A stretch of 64,000 nt of DNA. Origin: Sunxiuqinia sp965230765. GTDB lineage: Bacteria; Bacteroidota; Bacteroidia; Bacteroidales; Prolixibacteraceae. Below, in pieces: positions 35,560-44,859 of this stretch. Each line of letters begins with the position of its first letter. Positions within the stretch are counted from its first letter, which is position 1. Under the pieces are notes generated by a model that was not told the origin of the DNA, did no database searches, and saw only the letters and a program-made list of their open reading frames with translations. The translations under genes and the position numbers were made by a program. The stretch spans positions 1,178,001 to 1,242,000 of the forward strand of contig CBDDLR010000001.1 in NCBI GenBank assembly GCA_965230765.1. Reading direction: 5' to 3'.

Positions 35560-38500
35560 ATGAAAAAATTAAATTTCAAATCGAAATTCCCGTACCTGTT
35601 TATTTTTATTGGTTTGTTGGTAGCTGGCTTTGTCATTGCTTCTTGCGAAAAGGAGTGCGACTATCGCGCTGATACTGCCAATCCAACCGTGGTTAGTTAT
35701 AACCCAATGCCAGGTGCAGAAAACGTTTCGTTTACCAGCAACCTTATTTTGACTTTTGATGAGGTAGTTGAAAAGGGAACAGGTTTTATTTCAATTATAT
35801 CTGAAGATACTACGGTTCAGATAGATATAGCTTCAGATGCAGCAACACTTGACGAAGATGCCCGGATTTTAAAAATTGTTTCAGGTGGTTTTATATCAGG
35901 CCGACAATACACTATTAGTCTTGATCGTGGAATTGTAAAAGACCTAATGGGCAACGAGTATATGGGAATGCCATCAACTACTACGTGGTCTTTCACTGCG
36001 GGAGGCCAGTCAGGTCCTCAGCTAAAAGACCTTGTTCCTAACGATGGTGCAACAGATGCCAAGGTATTTGGATTATCAATTAAATTTGCTGCGGATGTTG
36101 TTCTTGGCGAGGGGAATATTGTAATTTTCAATGCTGCCGGGACAGAAGTAGAAACCATTCCGGTTACCGCCAAAGAAGTTACACTTGAAGATAATACGCT
36201 TACTGTGCCTTACACCAAACCTCTCGATTTTGGCACTGAATATTATATAAATATGGACGAAGGAGCCATAAAGGATGAAGATGGAAATGATTTCAGTGGT
36301 TTTAATGACGAAACTACCTGGAACTTCAAAACAGTTGCAGGTAGCGGTAGCGACCTTGTAGTTCATTTACCTTTCGATAATTACATGAAAGATAACAGTG
36401 GAAACGGTTTCGATGCAGTTTTAGGGGCAAACGCAACCAACAACTACGAATTTGTTGTCGACTATGAAAGGGGACCGGTAGTGCATTTCGCAGCAGGTTC
36501 TTATGCCACACTGCCAAAACACGATTTGTTAAGACCTTCGGGAACACAAGACTTTACCGTTACTTTCTGGACAAAACAAGATAAAGCCATTGGTTCAGAC
36601 CCTGTGTTGATTGGGAACAGCAACTGGGACAGCGGCGGTAACCCTGGATGGCTTTTGGCTACCGATGGTGCTAATGCTTATATGCCAAATGATCCGTTAA
36701 ACGATGAACATGGCTGGACCATTAATATTGCCAATAATGAAAGAACGCGTATGGATTGGGATGCAGACCAGATGGAAAATTCATCAATGGCACCAAGCTT
36801 GGCAGATGGTTCCTGGCACATGGTAACCATGGTTTTTGACCGTACAAATACCAAAATGCATGTTTATGTTGATGGTGTTGAATACCTTGATCCGGAAGCT
36901 AATGACCTTACCCCGATTGGCGATGGCTCGTTGTGGGATGAGACGAACGATTATCCTATAAACATTTGGGAAGATGGTAGCGGTGTTTACAATTCGGGAA
37001 GCGATACCCGAAAAGAACTTGATGGTTACATGGATGAATTGAAAATCTTAAATCGTGCCATGTCTGCCGATGAGGTAGCAAGTTTATATCAGGTGACAAA
37101 CAGATCGGGCAGCAGCAACAATAATGCGACAGTATATCTGCCATTGGATAAAAACCTGAATGATTACAGTGGAAACGGTTTGCACGCAACACTTGGAGCA
37201 ACAGCAACAGCAAATGTTGAATTTGTGAATGATGCAGAAAGGGGCGAAGTAGTTCACTTTGTAGCTGGCTCGTATGCTTCACTTCCAAAAAGCAACCTAT
37301 TGCGTCCATTCGGAAATCAAAACTTTACTGTAGCATTTTGGACAAAACAAGACAATGCAATCGGTTCCGATCCTGTATTGATTGGTAACAGTGATTGGGA
37401 CAGCGGTGGCAATCCCGGATGGCTATTGGCTACTGATGGTGCTGATTTGTATAAACCAAACGATCCGTTAAACGATGAACACGGATGGACAATCAACATT
37501 TCCAATAATGATCGCACCCGTATGGACTGGGATGCTGATGATGCTGGCTTTGCTCCAAACCTTGCCGATGGAGCCTGGCACATGGTTGCCATGGTCTTTG
37601 ACCGTGACAATGCCATTATGCAGGTTTATGTTGATGGTGTTGAATATACAGATCCTGAGGCAAACGACCTGACTCCAATTGGTGATGGTTCGTTGTGGGA
37701 TGAAACAAATGATTATCCAATTAACCTTTGGGAAGATGGAACAGGGAAATACAATGCTAGTAGCGATACCCGTAAAAATCTTGATGGTTACATGGATGAG
37801 TTACGGATTATTAATTTGGCACTGTCTTCTTCTGAAATTAAAAGTTTATACGAACAGACAAATGCCGTAAGCAAGATTGAAGAAAATGCCGTTGTATACC
37901 TTCCTATGGATAATAGTTTAAGTGACATTAGCGGAAACCGATTACATGCAACTCCTGGAGCTACAGCAACTGCCAATTACGAATTTGTAAACGACGGCGA
38001 AAGAGGAAAAGTGGTTCATTTTGTACCTGGTTCGTATGCTTCATTACCAAAACACGATTTGTTGAGGCCATCAGGTTCACAAAGTTTCTCAGTTAATTTC
38101 TGGACAAAACAAGATGCAGCTATTGGTTCTGATCCCGTCTTGATTGGTAACAGTAACTGGGACAGTGGCGGCAACCCAGGTTGGCTTTTAGCTACAGATG
38201 GTGCCGACGCGTACTATCCAAACGATGCTGCCAACGATGAACACGGATGGACAATTAATATAGCCAACAACGACCGTACCCGTATCGATTGGGATGCCGA
38301 TGATGCTGGTTTTGCCCCCGATCTAGCGGATGGTGAATGGCACATGGTTACCATGGTTTTCGACCGCGATAATGCTAAAATGCATGTTTATGTTGATGGT
38401 GTAGAATATGTCGATCCTGAGGCGAACGACCTGGCTTCTATTGGCAATGGTTCGTTGTGGGATGAAACCAACGATTACCCAATTAACCTTTGGGAAGATG

Positions 38501-38622
38501 GAAGCGGTGTGTACAATGCAGGAAGTGACACGCGAAAAGAACTTGATGGTTATATGGACGAGTTAATCATCATTAATAAAGCATTATCTCTTTCAGAGGT
38601 TAAGGCGCTTTATAATAAGTAA
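35560..38622 (+). CDS. Large surface lipoprotein: two Big_5 Ig-like domains and three tandem LamG domains
   Basis: 1020 residues with lipobox VIASC. Two SbsA/Big_5 Ig-like domains (about 38-148 and 155-258; VVSYNPMPGAENVSFTSNLILTFDE-type openings) precede three LamG repeats of about 250 residues (about 263-510, 520-765, 772-1020). Each repeat carries the motif DWDSGGNPGW or NWDSGGNPGW, WH(M)V..MVFDR and a conserved end ELDGYMDEL. The repeats are so alike that the DNA forms three roughly 750-bp direct repeats. No catalytic residues were found. A surface adhesin or substrate-collecting scaffold is likely. It shares the LamG subtype with the phosphodiesterases at 22124 and 40456. Confidence 0.88.
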   Translation: MKKLNFKSKFPYLFIFIGLLVAGFVIASCEKECDYRADTANPTVVSYNPMPGAENVSFTSNLILTFDEVVEKGTGFISIISEDTTVQIDIASDAATLDEDARILKIVSGGFISGRQYTISLDRGIVKDLMGNEYMGMPSTTTWSFTAGGQSGPQLKDLVPNDGATDAKVFGLSIKFAADVVLGEGNIVIFNAAGTEVETIPVTAKEVTLEDNTLTVPYTKPLDFGTEYYINMDEGAIKDEDGNDFSGFNDETTWNFKTVAGSGSDLVVHLPFDNYMKDNSGNGFDAVLGANATNNYEFVVDYERGPVVHFAAGSYATLPKHDLLRPSGTQDFTVTFWTKQDKAIGSDPVLIGNSNWDSGGNPGWLLATDGANAYMPNDPLNDEHGWTINIANNERTRMDWDADQMENSSMAPSLADGSWHMVTMVFDRTNTKMHVYVDGVEYLDPEANDLTPIGDGSLWDETNDYPINIWEDGSGVYNSGSDTRKELDGYMDELKILNRAMSADEVASLYQVTNRSGSSNNNATVYLPLDKNLNDYSGNGLHATLGATATANVEFVNDAERGEVVHFVAGSYASLPKSNLLRPFGNQNFTVAFWTKQDNAIGSDPVLIGNSDWDSGGNPGWLLATDGADLYKPNDPLNDEHGWTINISNNDRTRMDWDADDAGFAPNLADGAWHMVAMVFDRDNAIMQVYVDGVEYTDPEANDLTPIGDGSLWDETNDYPINLWEDGTGKYNASSDTRKNLDGYMDELRIINLALSSSEIKSLYEQTNAVSKIEENAVVYLPMDNSLSDISGNRLHATPGATATANYEFVNDGERGKVVHFVPGSYASLPKHDLLRPSGSQSFSVNFWTKQDAAIGSDPVLIGNSNWDSGGNPGWLLATDGADAYYPNDAANDEHGWTINIANNDRTRIDWDADDAGFAPDLADGEWHMVTMVFDRDNAKMHVYVDGVEYVDPEANDLASIGNGSLWDETNDYPINLWEDGSGVYNAGSDTRKELDGYMDELIIINKALSLSEVKALYNK

Positions 38623-38641
38623 TATTACACAATAATTAATG

Positions 38642-38673
38642 AAGGTTGGTAGCCTAGGATGGCTGCCAGCCTT
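38642..38673 (+). terminator. Strong hairpin between the LamG and phosphodiesterase genes
   Basis: AAGGTTGGTAGCC and GGCTGCCAGCCTT form a 13-bp stem (two G:U pairs) with a 6-nt loop. The T tail is weak (TTATT), so partial termination or mRNA processing is as likely as full termination. Confidence 0.55.
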
Positions 38674-38693
38674 ATTCACAATATACAAGAGAT

Positions 38694-40346
38694 ATGACAC
38701 GGATATTTTTAATGCTTTTGGTTATTGCAGCAGCTTTTACTGCATGCACGACCGAATTTCAACCAAAGGGAATAAAACATGTGGTTGTAATCGGCATCGA
38801 TGGAATGTCGGTAGGAGGTGTAATGGAAGCCAATACGCCAAATTTCGATGAATATATGAAAAAAGGCGCCTGGTCGTTTAATACACGAAACGTTATGCCT
38901 ACTTCAAGCGGTCCTTGTTGGTCGGCAATGTTAACGGCATCTGGTATAACACAAACTGGTATTACTTCAAACGACTGGCGTTCCGACAACTACAGCCTAC
39001 CTCCTGTAGTAACTACTGAGTATGGTCGTTATCCCGATATTTTTTATGCCATAAAAAAAACAAATAAAGAATTAAAAACAGCTTCGGTTTATCACTGGGG
39101 TGGCTTTGCACATTTATACGATCACACCAGTGTCGATATTGATATGCACACTCATAATGAAAGAAATACGGGGAAAAAGGCTGCTGAAGTAATTGTAAAA
39201 GAAAAACCAAATTTCCTTTTTATTCAGATCGACCACGTGGATGGTGTAGGACATAGTGCAGGACACATGACTCCAAAATACTTTGAATCAATTACTTTGG
39301 CAGATTCTTTAACTGCGCAAATTGTTGATGCCACAAAAGAAGCAGGCATTTACGATGAAACTGTTTTTATGATTGTTGCCGACCATGGTGGGATTGGTTA
39401 TGGTCATGGACACGAAACGGTACAAGGGAATGAAGTGCCTTTCATAATTTTTGGTGCGGGAATTAAAAAAGATTATAAAATTCCAACAGCAGTTAATTTG
39501 CATACTATTGCAGCTACTTCAGCCTATGCCTTAAATGTAACAACCCCACAAGTTTGGATGGGACGTCCGGTTGAGTGTGCTTTTGAAGGGGCATCCGAGC
39601 CAGACCAATCAACTTTAATGGGAGAGTTTTTAGCTCCATCGACTTATGTTCCGATAATTTTGCCACGTAAACCCAATGGCGAATCAGGCGGTCTTTTTGT
39701 AAATAAAAAGGCAATGGTTACCATTGAAACTAAAGGAAATGATGGTAAAATCCGTTACACTACTGATGGCTCAATTCCTACAGCAAAGTCAACTGAATAC
39801 ACAGGACCTTTTGAAATGAAAGAGTCGGGAATTGTAAAAGCTGCTTACTTCGGGAACTCTGGTGGACAAAGTGCTATTTCCGAGGGCTACTTTAGGGTTG
39901 CTGGAAATGTTTCTGCTAATACAGGAATTAAATACAGCCTTTATAAAGGAAAAGATTGGGATAAACTCCCAGACTTTACAACTTTAAGTTCAGAAGAAGA
40001 AGGCAGGGTATATGAAATCAGCACTGACGAGTTGGTTGAAAAAATTGAAGATTACACTGCTGTGGTTTACGAAGGATACATCAATATTGAAACCAATGGC
40101 AAGTATGCTTTTACAACCCGTTCTGATGATGGAAGTAAGCTGTACATCAACAATAAACTGGTTGTAAATAATGATGGTGATCACGGAGTTCAGGAGCGCG
40201 AGGGTTCAATCGACTTAAAAGCAGGAAAGAATAAAATTCGTGTAGAATATTTTAATGGTGGAGGTGGCTTTTATTTAAGCGCTACTTATCGCAGTCCAGA
40301 ATTGGCAAAACAAATTATTTCACCAGAAATATTAAGCCTAAAATAG
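38694..40346 (+). CDS. Alkaline-phosphatase-superfamily phosphodiesterase lipoprotein with CHB_HEX_C and PA14-like domains
   Basis: 550 residues, lipobox AAFTAC. The catalytic domain is about 22-300 and keeps all expected residues: VVIGIDGM, nucleophile region PTSSGPCWSAMLTASG near 66-80, DHVDGVGHSAGH near 178, VADHGGIGYGHGH near 228, and WMGRPVE closing the fold. A CHB_HEX_C-type domain follows (about 325-400, GKIRYTTDGSIPT), then a PA14-like beta domain (about 430-545, TRSDDGSKLYINNKLV). The family includes nucleotide pyrophosphatase/phosphodiesterases and phosphonoacetate hydrolase. An extracellular esterase releasing a phosphonate or phosphate headgroup is my inference. Confidence 0.88.
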   Translation: MTRIFLMLLVIAAAFTACTTEFQPKGIKHVVVIGIDGMSVGGVMEANTPNFDEYMKKGAWSFNTRNVMPTSSGPCWSAMLTASGITQTGITSNDWRSDNYSLPPVVTTEYGRYPDIFYAIKKTNKELKTASVYHWGGFAHLYDHTSVDIDMHTHNERNTGKKAAEVIVKEKPNFLFIQIDHVDGVGHSAGHMTPKYFESITLADSLTAQIVDATKEAGIYDETVFMIVADHGGIGYGHGHETVQGNEVPFIIFGAGIKKDYKIPTAVNLHTIAATSAYALNVTTPQVWMGRPVECAFEGASEPDQSTLMGEFLAPSTYVPIILPRKPNGESGGLFVNKKAMVTIETKGNDGKIRYTTDGSIPTAKSTEYTGPFEMKESGIVKAAYFGNSGGQSAISEGYFRVAGNVSANTGIKYSLYKGKDWDKLPDFTTLSSEEEGRVYEISTDELVEKIEDYTAVVYEGYINIETNGKYAFTTRSDDGSKLYINNKLVVNNDGDHGVQEREGSIDLKAGKNKIRVEYFNGGGGFYLSATYRSPELAKQIISPEILSLK

Positions 40347-40402
40347 GTAAATATTGGGATAAGAACCTTGGATTTTTCATATTTTTTAATTGGTTTAAGG
40401 AA

Positions 40403-40435
40403 ACCGGCTACCTGGCTTTACGGCCAGGTGTCGGT
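40403..40435 (+). terminator. Hairpin between the two phosphodiesterase genes
   Basis: ACCGGC-ACCTGGC pairs with GCCAGGT-TCGGT (one bulge, short loop) and is followed by ATTTT. Partial terminator or processing site within the operon; 40456 may still be co-transcribed. Confidence 0.6.
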
Positions 40436-40455
40436 ATTTTCTATTTGAATGGGAT

Positions 40456-42324
40456 ATGTTTAAAAAAACAATAGTTTCTGTTATATTGGTTGTGCTATCG
40501 ATTTGTTGCACAGCACAAAAAAAGAAAGTGTTTATTATTGGGATAGATGGCTGCAGACCAGACGCTTTACAGGCAGCAAGTACTCCCAATATAGATAAGT
40601 TGATGGATAATTCAGCTTTTTCTCTCGATGCGATTAACGAAGCAACAACCTCAAGCGGACCAAGCTGGTCGTCAATGCTTACGGGTGTTTGGCAAAACAA
40701 ACACGGGGTGGACGATAATTCATTCAATGGGAAAAACTTTGAAAATTATCCTCCATTCTTTAAATATCTTGAAGACCATGCCCCTGAAACGCACACTGCA
40801 TCAATTAGCCAATGGGGCCCGATCAACGATCATATTACTGAACCATTTGCCGATTCTATAATTTACGTTTCTGGAGAATCTGATCTGATTTCAAAAACGG
40901 TAAGTTACTTAACAAACGAAGCTCCTGATGCACTTTTTATACAATTCGACGATGTTGACCACGCAGGACATGTTTATGGATTTAACCCTGATGCTTCAGG
41001 ATATATCGAATCTATTGAAGAAGTAGATGCAGGAGTCGGACAAATGATAGCTGCAATCGAAAATCGTACAACATATTCAGAAGAAAACTGGTTGATTATT
41101 GTTTCTACAGATCACGGTGGAATAGGAACCAGTCATGGCGGGAACACCATAGAGGAAAGAAACATTTTTATTATTTGCAGCAACGATAATATCACCAAGC
41201 AGGAGGTTAAAAAAGATAGCATTTTAAGTACCGTATTGCCTCCTGAAAACTGTTTAGAGGATTCGGTAGAATTATACTTCGACGGAAGTTCGAAAGTAAG
41301 TACTGAACTGAATGAAGTCTTTAATTTTGGTACAGACAAAGATTTTACGGTTGAATGCAGAGTGCGAACAACTAATCCTGCCGATGTGGCTATAGTTACT
41401 GACAAAGATTGGGTTACAGGCAGAAACAAAGGCTTTGTATTTTCATTTAAGTATGATGGTTTGCCCTGGAAGGTGAATATTGGCGACGGAACAAACCGTG
41501 CTGATATAAACGGGAATGAAATTCATGACAACAAATGGCACACACTAAGTGCCACTTTTGACCGGGATGGGTATTTAACAATTTTTGAAGACGGGGCAAT
41601 ACTTGACAGCGTTTCAATTCAATCCATCGGGAATATTTATTCGGGATTTCCTATTTCGTTCGGAGCAGATGCAAAAAACGGATACACCTATAAAGGTAGT
41701 ATTGCTGAAGTTCGCATTTTCAATAAGCTTGTTTCAAAAGAAGATATAAACAACTGGAGCTGCAAAAAAATAGATAGCACACATACCGATTTTGAATCGC
41801 TTGTTGGCTATTGGCGATTAACTGAAGGAGAAAACTTTGAAAAAGTTGAAGATTTGAGTTCAACAAAAGCCCACGGTACAATTTCAAGAACAGAATGGAA
41901 AAATGCAACAGACACCAGCAAGGTTTGGGAATACGATTACAGCAATACTCCTCGTATTGTTGATGTTGCGGCAACTGCTTTGGAGTATATGTGTGTTCCC
42001 ATATTGCCAGAATGGGAACTTGATGGGAAGCCATTTGGTGTATCATGTGTTGCTACAGGGATAAATGAACGTCAATTAAAGGCAGTTAAAGTTTATCCCA
42101 ATCCTGCAAAAGAGTATTTAAATTTTGAAAGCCTTAAGTGTTTTGACAAAGAAATCACGCTAAAAATTTACGACCTTTCGGGGCGAGAAATTGATACTGA
42201 AGAAATTCACACCGCAATATTTCAATACAAATGCAAACACTTACAAAGTGGTATGTATTTTTATCAAATTTACTCAGGAATTGAAATGCTTCATTCGGGT
42301 AAGTTTGTTATCAGTTCAGACTAA
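40456..42324 (+). CDS. T9SS-secreted phosphodiesterase with nested LamG domain
   Basis: 622 residues, signal peptide ending ICCTAQ. The alkaline-phosphatase-superfamily domain is intact: FIIGIDG, TTSSGPSWSSMLTG near 58, FDDVDHAGHVYG near 160, STDHGGIGTSHGG near 217. A LamG domain (about 250-490, DKDWVTGRNKGF) is inserted before the last fold element (IVDVAATALEYMCVPILPEWELDGKP). The C-terminal 80 residues (from about 541, VKVYPNPAKEYLNF) form a type A sorting domain, so the enzyme leaves the cell through type IX secretion and is probably anchored to the surface. It is the active counterpart of the degraded 22124 protein. Confidence 0.9.
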   Translation: MFKKTIVSVILVVLSICCTAQKKKVFIIGIDGCRPDALQAASTPNIDKLMDNSAFSLDAINEATTSSGPSWSSMLTGVWQNKHGVDDNSFNGKNFENYPPFFKYLEDHAPETHTASISQWGPINDHITEPFADSIIYVSGESDLISKTVSYLTNEAPDALFIQFDDVDHAGHVYGFNPDASGYIESIEEVDAGVGQMIAAIENRTTYSEENWLIIVSTDHGGIGTSHGGNTIEERNIFIICSNDNITKQEVKKDSILSTVLPPENCLEDSVELYFDGSSKVSTELNEVFNFGTDKDFTVECRVRTTNPADVAIVTDKDWVTGRNKGFVFSFKYDGLPWKVNIGDGTNRADINGNEIHDNKWHTLSATFDRDGYLTIFEDGAILDSVSIQSIGNIYSGFPISFGADAKNGYTYKGSIAEVRIFNKLVSKEDINNWSCKKIDSTHTDFESLVGYWRLTEGENFEKVEDLSSTKAHGTISRTEWKNATDTSKVWEYDYSNTPRIVDVAATALEYMCVPILPEWELDGKPFGVSCVATGINERQLKAVKVYPNPAKEYLNFESLKCFDKEITLKIYDLSGREIDTEEIHTAIFQYKCKHLQSGMYFYQIYSGIEMLHSGKFVISSD

Positions 42325-42358
42325 AAAATATGCAAACACAAGCAAATAAGATAAGATC

Positions 42359-43705
42359 ATGATCAAAATCTCAAAAGAACAAGGGGATAACAATTCTACT
42401 GAGAACAGAAAGAATTACAACAGCCAGCTGGATACTGAAACAAAAAAATGGCTGGAAAAGGATAGTGAATATTTTCTGCATCAGGCTCTTTCTACGCCAG
42501 TAATGAATGTACTTTCGGAAACCGAGGGAGCTTATATTACCGACCTTAGCGGGAAAAAGTATCTTGATTTGCACGGGAATGGTGTGCACAATGCTGGTTT
42601 TAGTAACCCAAAAGTTATTGAAGCTGTGATTAAACAGTTGCAAGATAAAATGGCATTTACGCCACGACGATATACCAATATTCCGGCAATTAAATTGGCT
42701 GAAAAACTTATTGAAATATCTCCCAATGGTTTGGATCGGGTATTGTTTTGCCCGGGTGGATCAGAAGCCATTGAAATGGCTATTATGCTTGCCAAACAAA
42801 TTACTGGAAAATGGAAAACTATTTCGTTCTGGGATTCTTATCACGGAACAGGATTTCAGGCTTCAAGTATCTGTGGTGAAGAACACTTTTTGGGAGGAAA
42901 TGGACCGATGGTGCCGGGAGCTTTTCATGTTGAATTTCCGAATTATTACAGAAACCCATGGGGCTTTACAAACCAAGACCAGATTGACAATGAATATCTG
43001 CGTCAAATAAAGATACTTCTAAAACGAAACCCGGATGTAGCTGCAATAATTGCCGAGCCCATTTCGGCGACACCGGTAATTCCATCGAAATATTATTGGC
43101 AGGAGATTAGAAAAATTTGTGACGAGTATGGCATCTTTTTAATTTTTGATGAGATAATTGAAGGTTTTGGGCGCACAGGAAAAATGTTTGCATCGGAGCA
43201 TTTTGTCACACCCGATGTTTTAGTGATCGGGAAATCGCTTGGCGGAGGTGTTGTGCCTTTTGCCGGGATCATAACAAAGGAAGAATACAATGTGCTGCAA
43301 CATCGTTCCATCGGACACTTTACCCACGAGAAAAACCCACTTTGTTCGGCAGCCGGATTAGCTGAAATTCAATACATTGAAGACCACAGTTTGGTTGATA
43401 ATTCAGCAAAACTAGGTGATTATTTGATTGAAAAACTGAATGAATTAAAAGACGAGTTTGAGATAATTGGAAATGTTGCTGGTAAAGGATTTCATATAGG
43501 TATTGATTTGGTGAAAGACTGCCAAACCAAAGAGCGAGCCAATGAAGAAGCCGAGCAGGTAATGTATGATTGCATGAACCAAGGTGTGGCTTTTAAAATT
43601 ATTGAGGGCAATATAATTACCATGCGTCCATCGTTGGTAATCACCAAAAATGATTGCGATCTTGTTATTGAATCGTTACGAAATGCTTTTAAAAATCTGA
43701 AATAA
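42359..43705 (+). CDS. Class III PLP enzyme, PbfA-like (1-hydroxy-2-aminoethylphosphonate ammonia-lyase) candidate, copy 1
   Basis: 448-residue fold-type I class III aminotransferase-family protein. PLP site: FLIFDEIIEGFGRTG and VIGKSLGGG (Schiff-base Lys). It shares with 48671 the unusual N-terminal string DSEYF.HQ..STP, the HGN..HN.GF block and GHFTHEKNP. PbfA lyases of this family turn (R)-1-hydroxy-2-aminoethylphosphonate into phosphonoacetaldehyde and ammonia, and their genes lie beside phnW/phnX, as here. Assignment is by context and fold; a transaminase role on another phosphonate is possible. It sits 34 bp after the T9SS phosphodiesterase and overlaps the PHP gene by one base. Confidence 0.72.
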   Translation: MIKISKEQGDNNSTENRKNYNSQLDTETKKWLEKDSEYFLHQALSTPVMNVLSETEGAYITDLSGKKYLDLHGNGVHNAGFSNPKVIEAVIKQLQDKMAFTPRRYTNIPAIKLAEKLIEISPNGLDRVLFCPGGSEAIEMAIMLAKQITGKWKTISFWDSYHGTGFQASSICGEEHFLGGNGPMVPGAFHVEFPNYYRNPWGFTNQDQIDNEYLRQIKILLKRNPDVAAIIAEPISATPVIPSKYYWQEIRKICDEYGIFLIFDEIIEGFGRTGKMFASEHFVTPDVLVIGKSLGGGVVPFAGIITKEEYNVLQHRSIGHFTHEKNPLCSAAGLAEIQYIEDHSLVDNSAKLGDYLIEKLNELKDEFEIIGNVAGKGFHIGIDLVKDCQTKERANEEAEQVMYDCMNQGVAFKIIEGNIITMRPSLVITKNDCDLVIESLRNAFKNLK

Positions 43706-44787
43706 TGAAAAAATTTAGTCGTATGAAAAAGTCGTATTTATTTTTGTTTACTCTTGTTCTGGGGATTATTTTTCAAAGCTGTGGTCCCAATGTAAGAATT
43801 GATAACCCTTATGAAAATGTTGATTGGCAAAATCATTTAAGATTAAAAGCCAATTTGCATACACATACTACAAGGAGTGATGGTTCTTATAGCCCACAAA
43901 AGGTCGTGGACAGCTACCATAATCTTGATTATAAGATTCTGGCAATTACCGACCATAATGAAGTTACTTTTCCCTGGGAAGGCTTTTCTGAATTAAATTA
44001 TAGTAAAAGTGCACAAGAAAAACTTGAAAGCGGGAGAATTGACTCAAGCGCTATTATCTATCAAAACAGAAATGCCAAAGAACTAAAAATGTATGCCATC
44101 CAAGGCAACGAAGTTTCGGCACCGCACCACTTAGGAAGTTACTTTAATGACTATCAACAAGAACCTGGCGATGAAAAAGTTGCTATTGAGGAAATTGGTG
44201 CAAAGAATGGAATTATTTTATTAAACCACCCTGGACGTTACACGAAAAGAAATCCTGAGAAATACAATGTTGGCTGGTATGTGGATATTTTTAATCAATA
44301 TGATTATGTAACCGGCATGGAAGTCTATAATCAGGGCGATCGTTATCAAAACGACCGCGAATTATGGGATGCAGTTTTAGAGAAAACAATGCCTGAACGT
44401 CCAATATGGGGATATTCAAATGACGATTTTCACAGAGGGGAAAACGCTTTGGGAAGAAATTGGAACCTATTTATTTTACCTGATTTAAACGAGCAAGACA
44501 TCCGATCCGGAATGCTTGAGGGACGCTTTTTATATGTTTATGCACAGGAAGGACATAAAGGACCCAAAGTGCCTCAAATAGAATCGATCGAAGTCAACAA
44601 CAAGAAAGGTCTGATCGAGATTCAATCGTCAGGACAAGATTCAATTCGATGGATTTCAGCAGGGAAAGTTGTCGCTCGCGGCAACACAATAAAGATTGCT
44701 GAAACAGCCAACATCGTGAAGTATGTTAGAGCTGAAATATTTGGTCCGGGGTCGATTACTGGAACGCAACCATTTGGAATTCAGTAG
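43705..44787 (+). CDS. Secreted PHP-domain phosphoesterase lipoprotein
   Basis: 360 residues. Signal with lipobox IIFQSC; the start at 43705 overlaps the previous stop (TAATG), with 43723 as an alternative. The PHP metal motifs are complete: ANLHTHTTRSDG near 52, ITDHNEV near 93, GNEVSAPHH near 138, LLNHPGR near 175 and NDDFHRGEN near 239. It hydrolyses a phosphoester (PHP enzymes act on histidinol phosphate, pAp or lipid-linked phosphates). Being exported, it should act on periplasmic or surface substrates of this locus. Last gene of the plus-strand operon. Confidence 0.88.
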   Translation: MKKFSRMKKSYLFLFTLVLGIIFQSCGPNVRIDNPYENVDWQNHLRLKANLHTHTTRSDGSYSPQKVVDSYHNLDYKILAITDHNEVTFPWEGFSELNYSKSAQEKLESGRIDSSAIIYQNRNAKELKMYAIQGNEVSAPHHLGSYFNDYQQEPGDEKVAIEEIGAKNGIILLNHPGRYTKRNPEKYNVGWYVDIFNQYDYVTGMEVYNQGDRYQNDRELWDAVLEKTMPERPIWGYSNDDFHRGENALGRNWNLFILPDLNEQDIRSGMLEGRFLYVYAQEGHKGPKVPQIESIEVNNKKGLIEIQSSGQDSIRWISAGKVVARGNTIKIAETANIVKYVRAEIFGPGSITGTQPFGIQ

Positions 44788-44794
44788 ATTAAGA

Positions 44795-44850
44795 AATGAA
44801 AATATACTCATTTATGCAAGTTGAACTTACATGGTGAGTATATTTTCATT
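44795..44850. terminator. Bidirectional terminator between convergent operons
   Basis: 16-bp perfect inverted repeat (44795-44810 and 44835-44850) with a 24-nt loop, A-rich on one side and T-rich on the other. It separates the PHP gene from the convergent GDPD-MBL gene. Confidence 0.75.
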
Positions 44851-44859
44851 CTCATACTT

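Noticed and set aside
37317..37616. Long minus-strand frames within the LamG repeats
   Set aside because: They mirror the repeated LamG codons and have no protein-like features or upstream signals.
35560..38622. Direct repeats that could be taken for a CRISPR or mobile repeat array
   Set aside because: They are three in-frame LamG-encoding repeats of about 750 bp inside one gene. No short spaced repeats of CRISPR type occur anywhere in the window.
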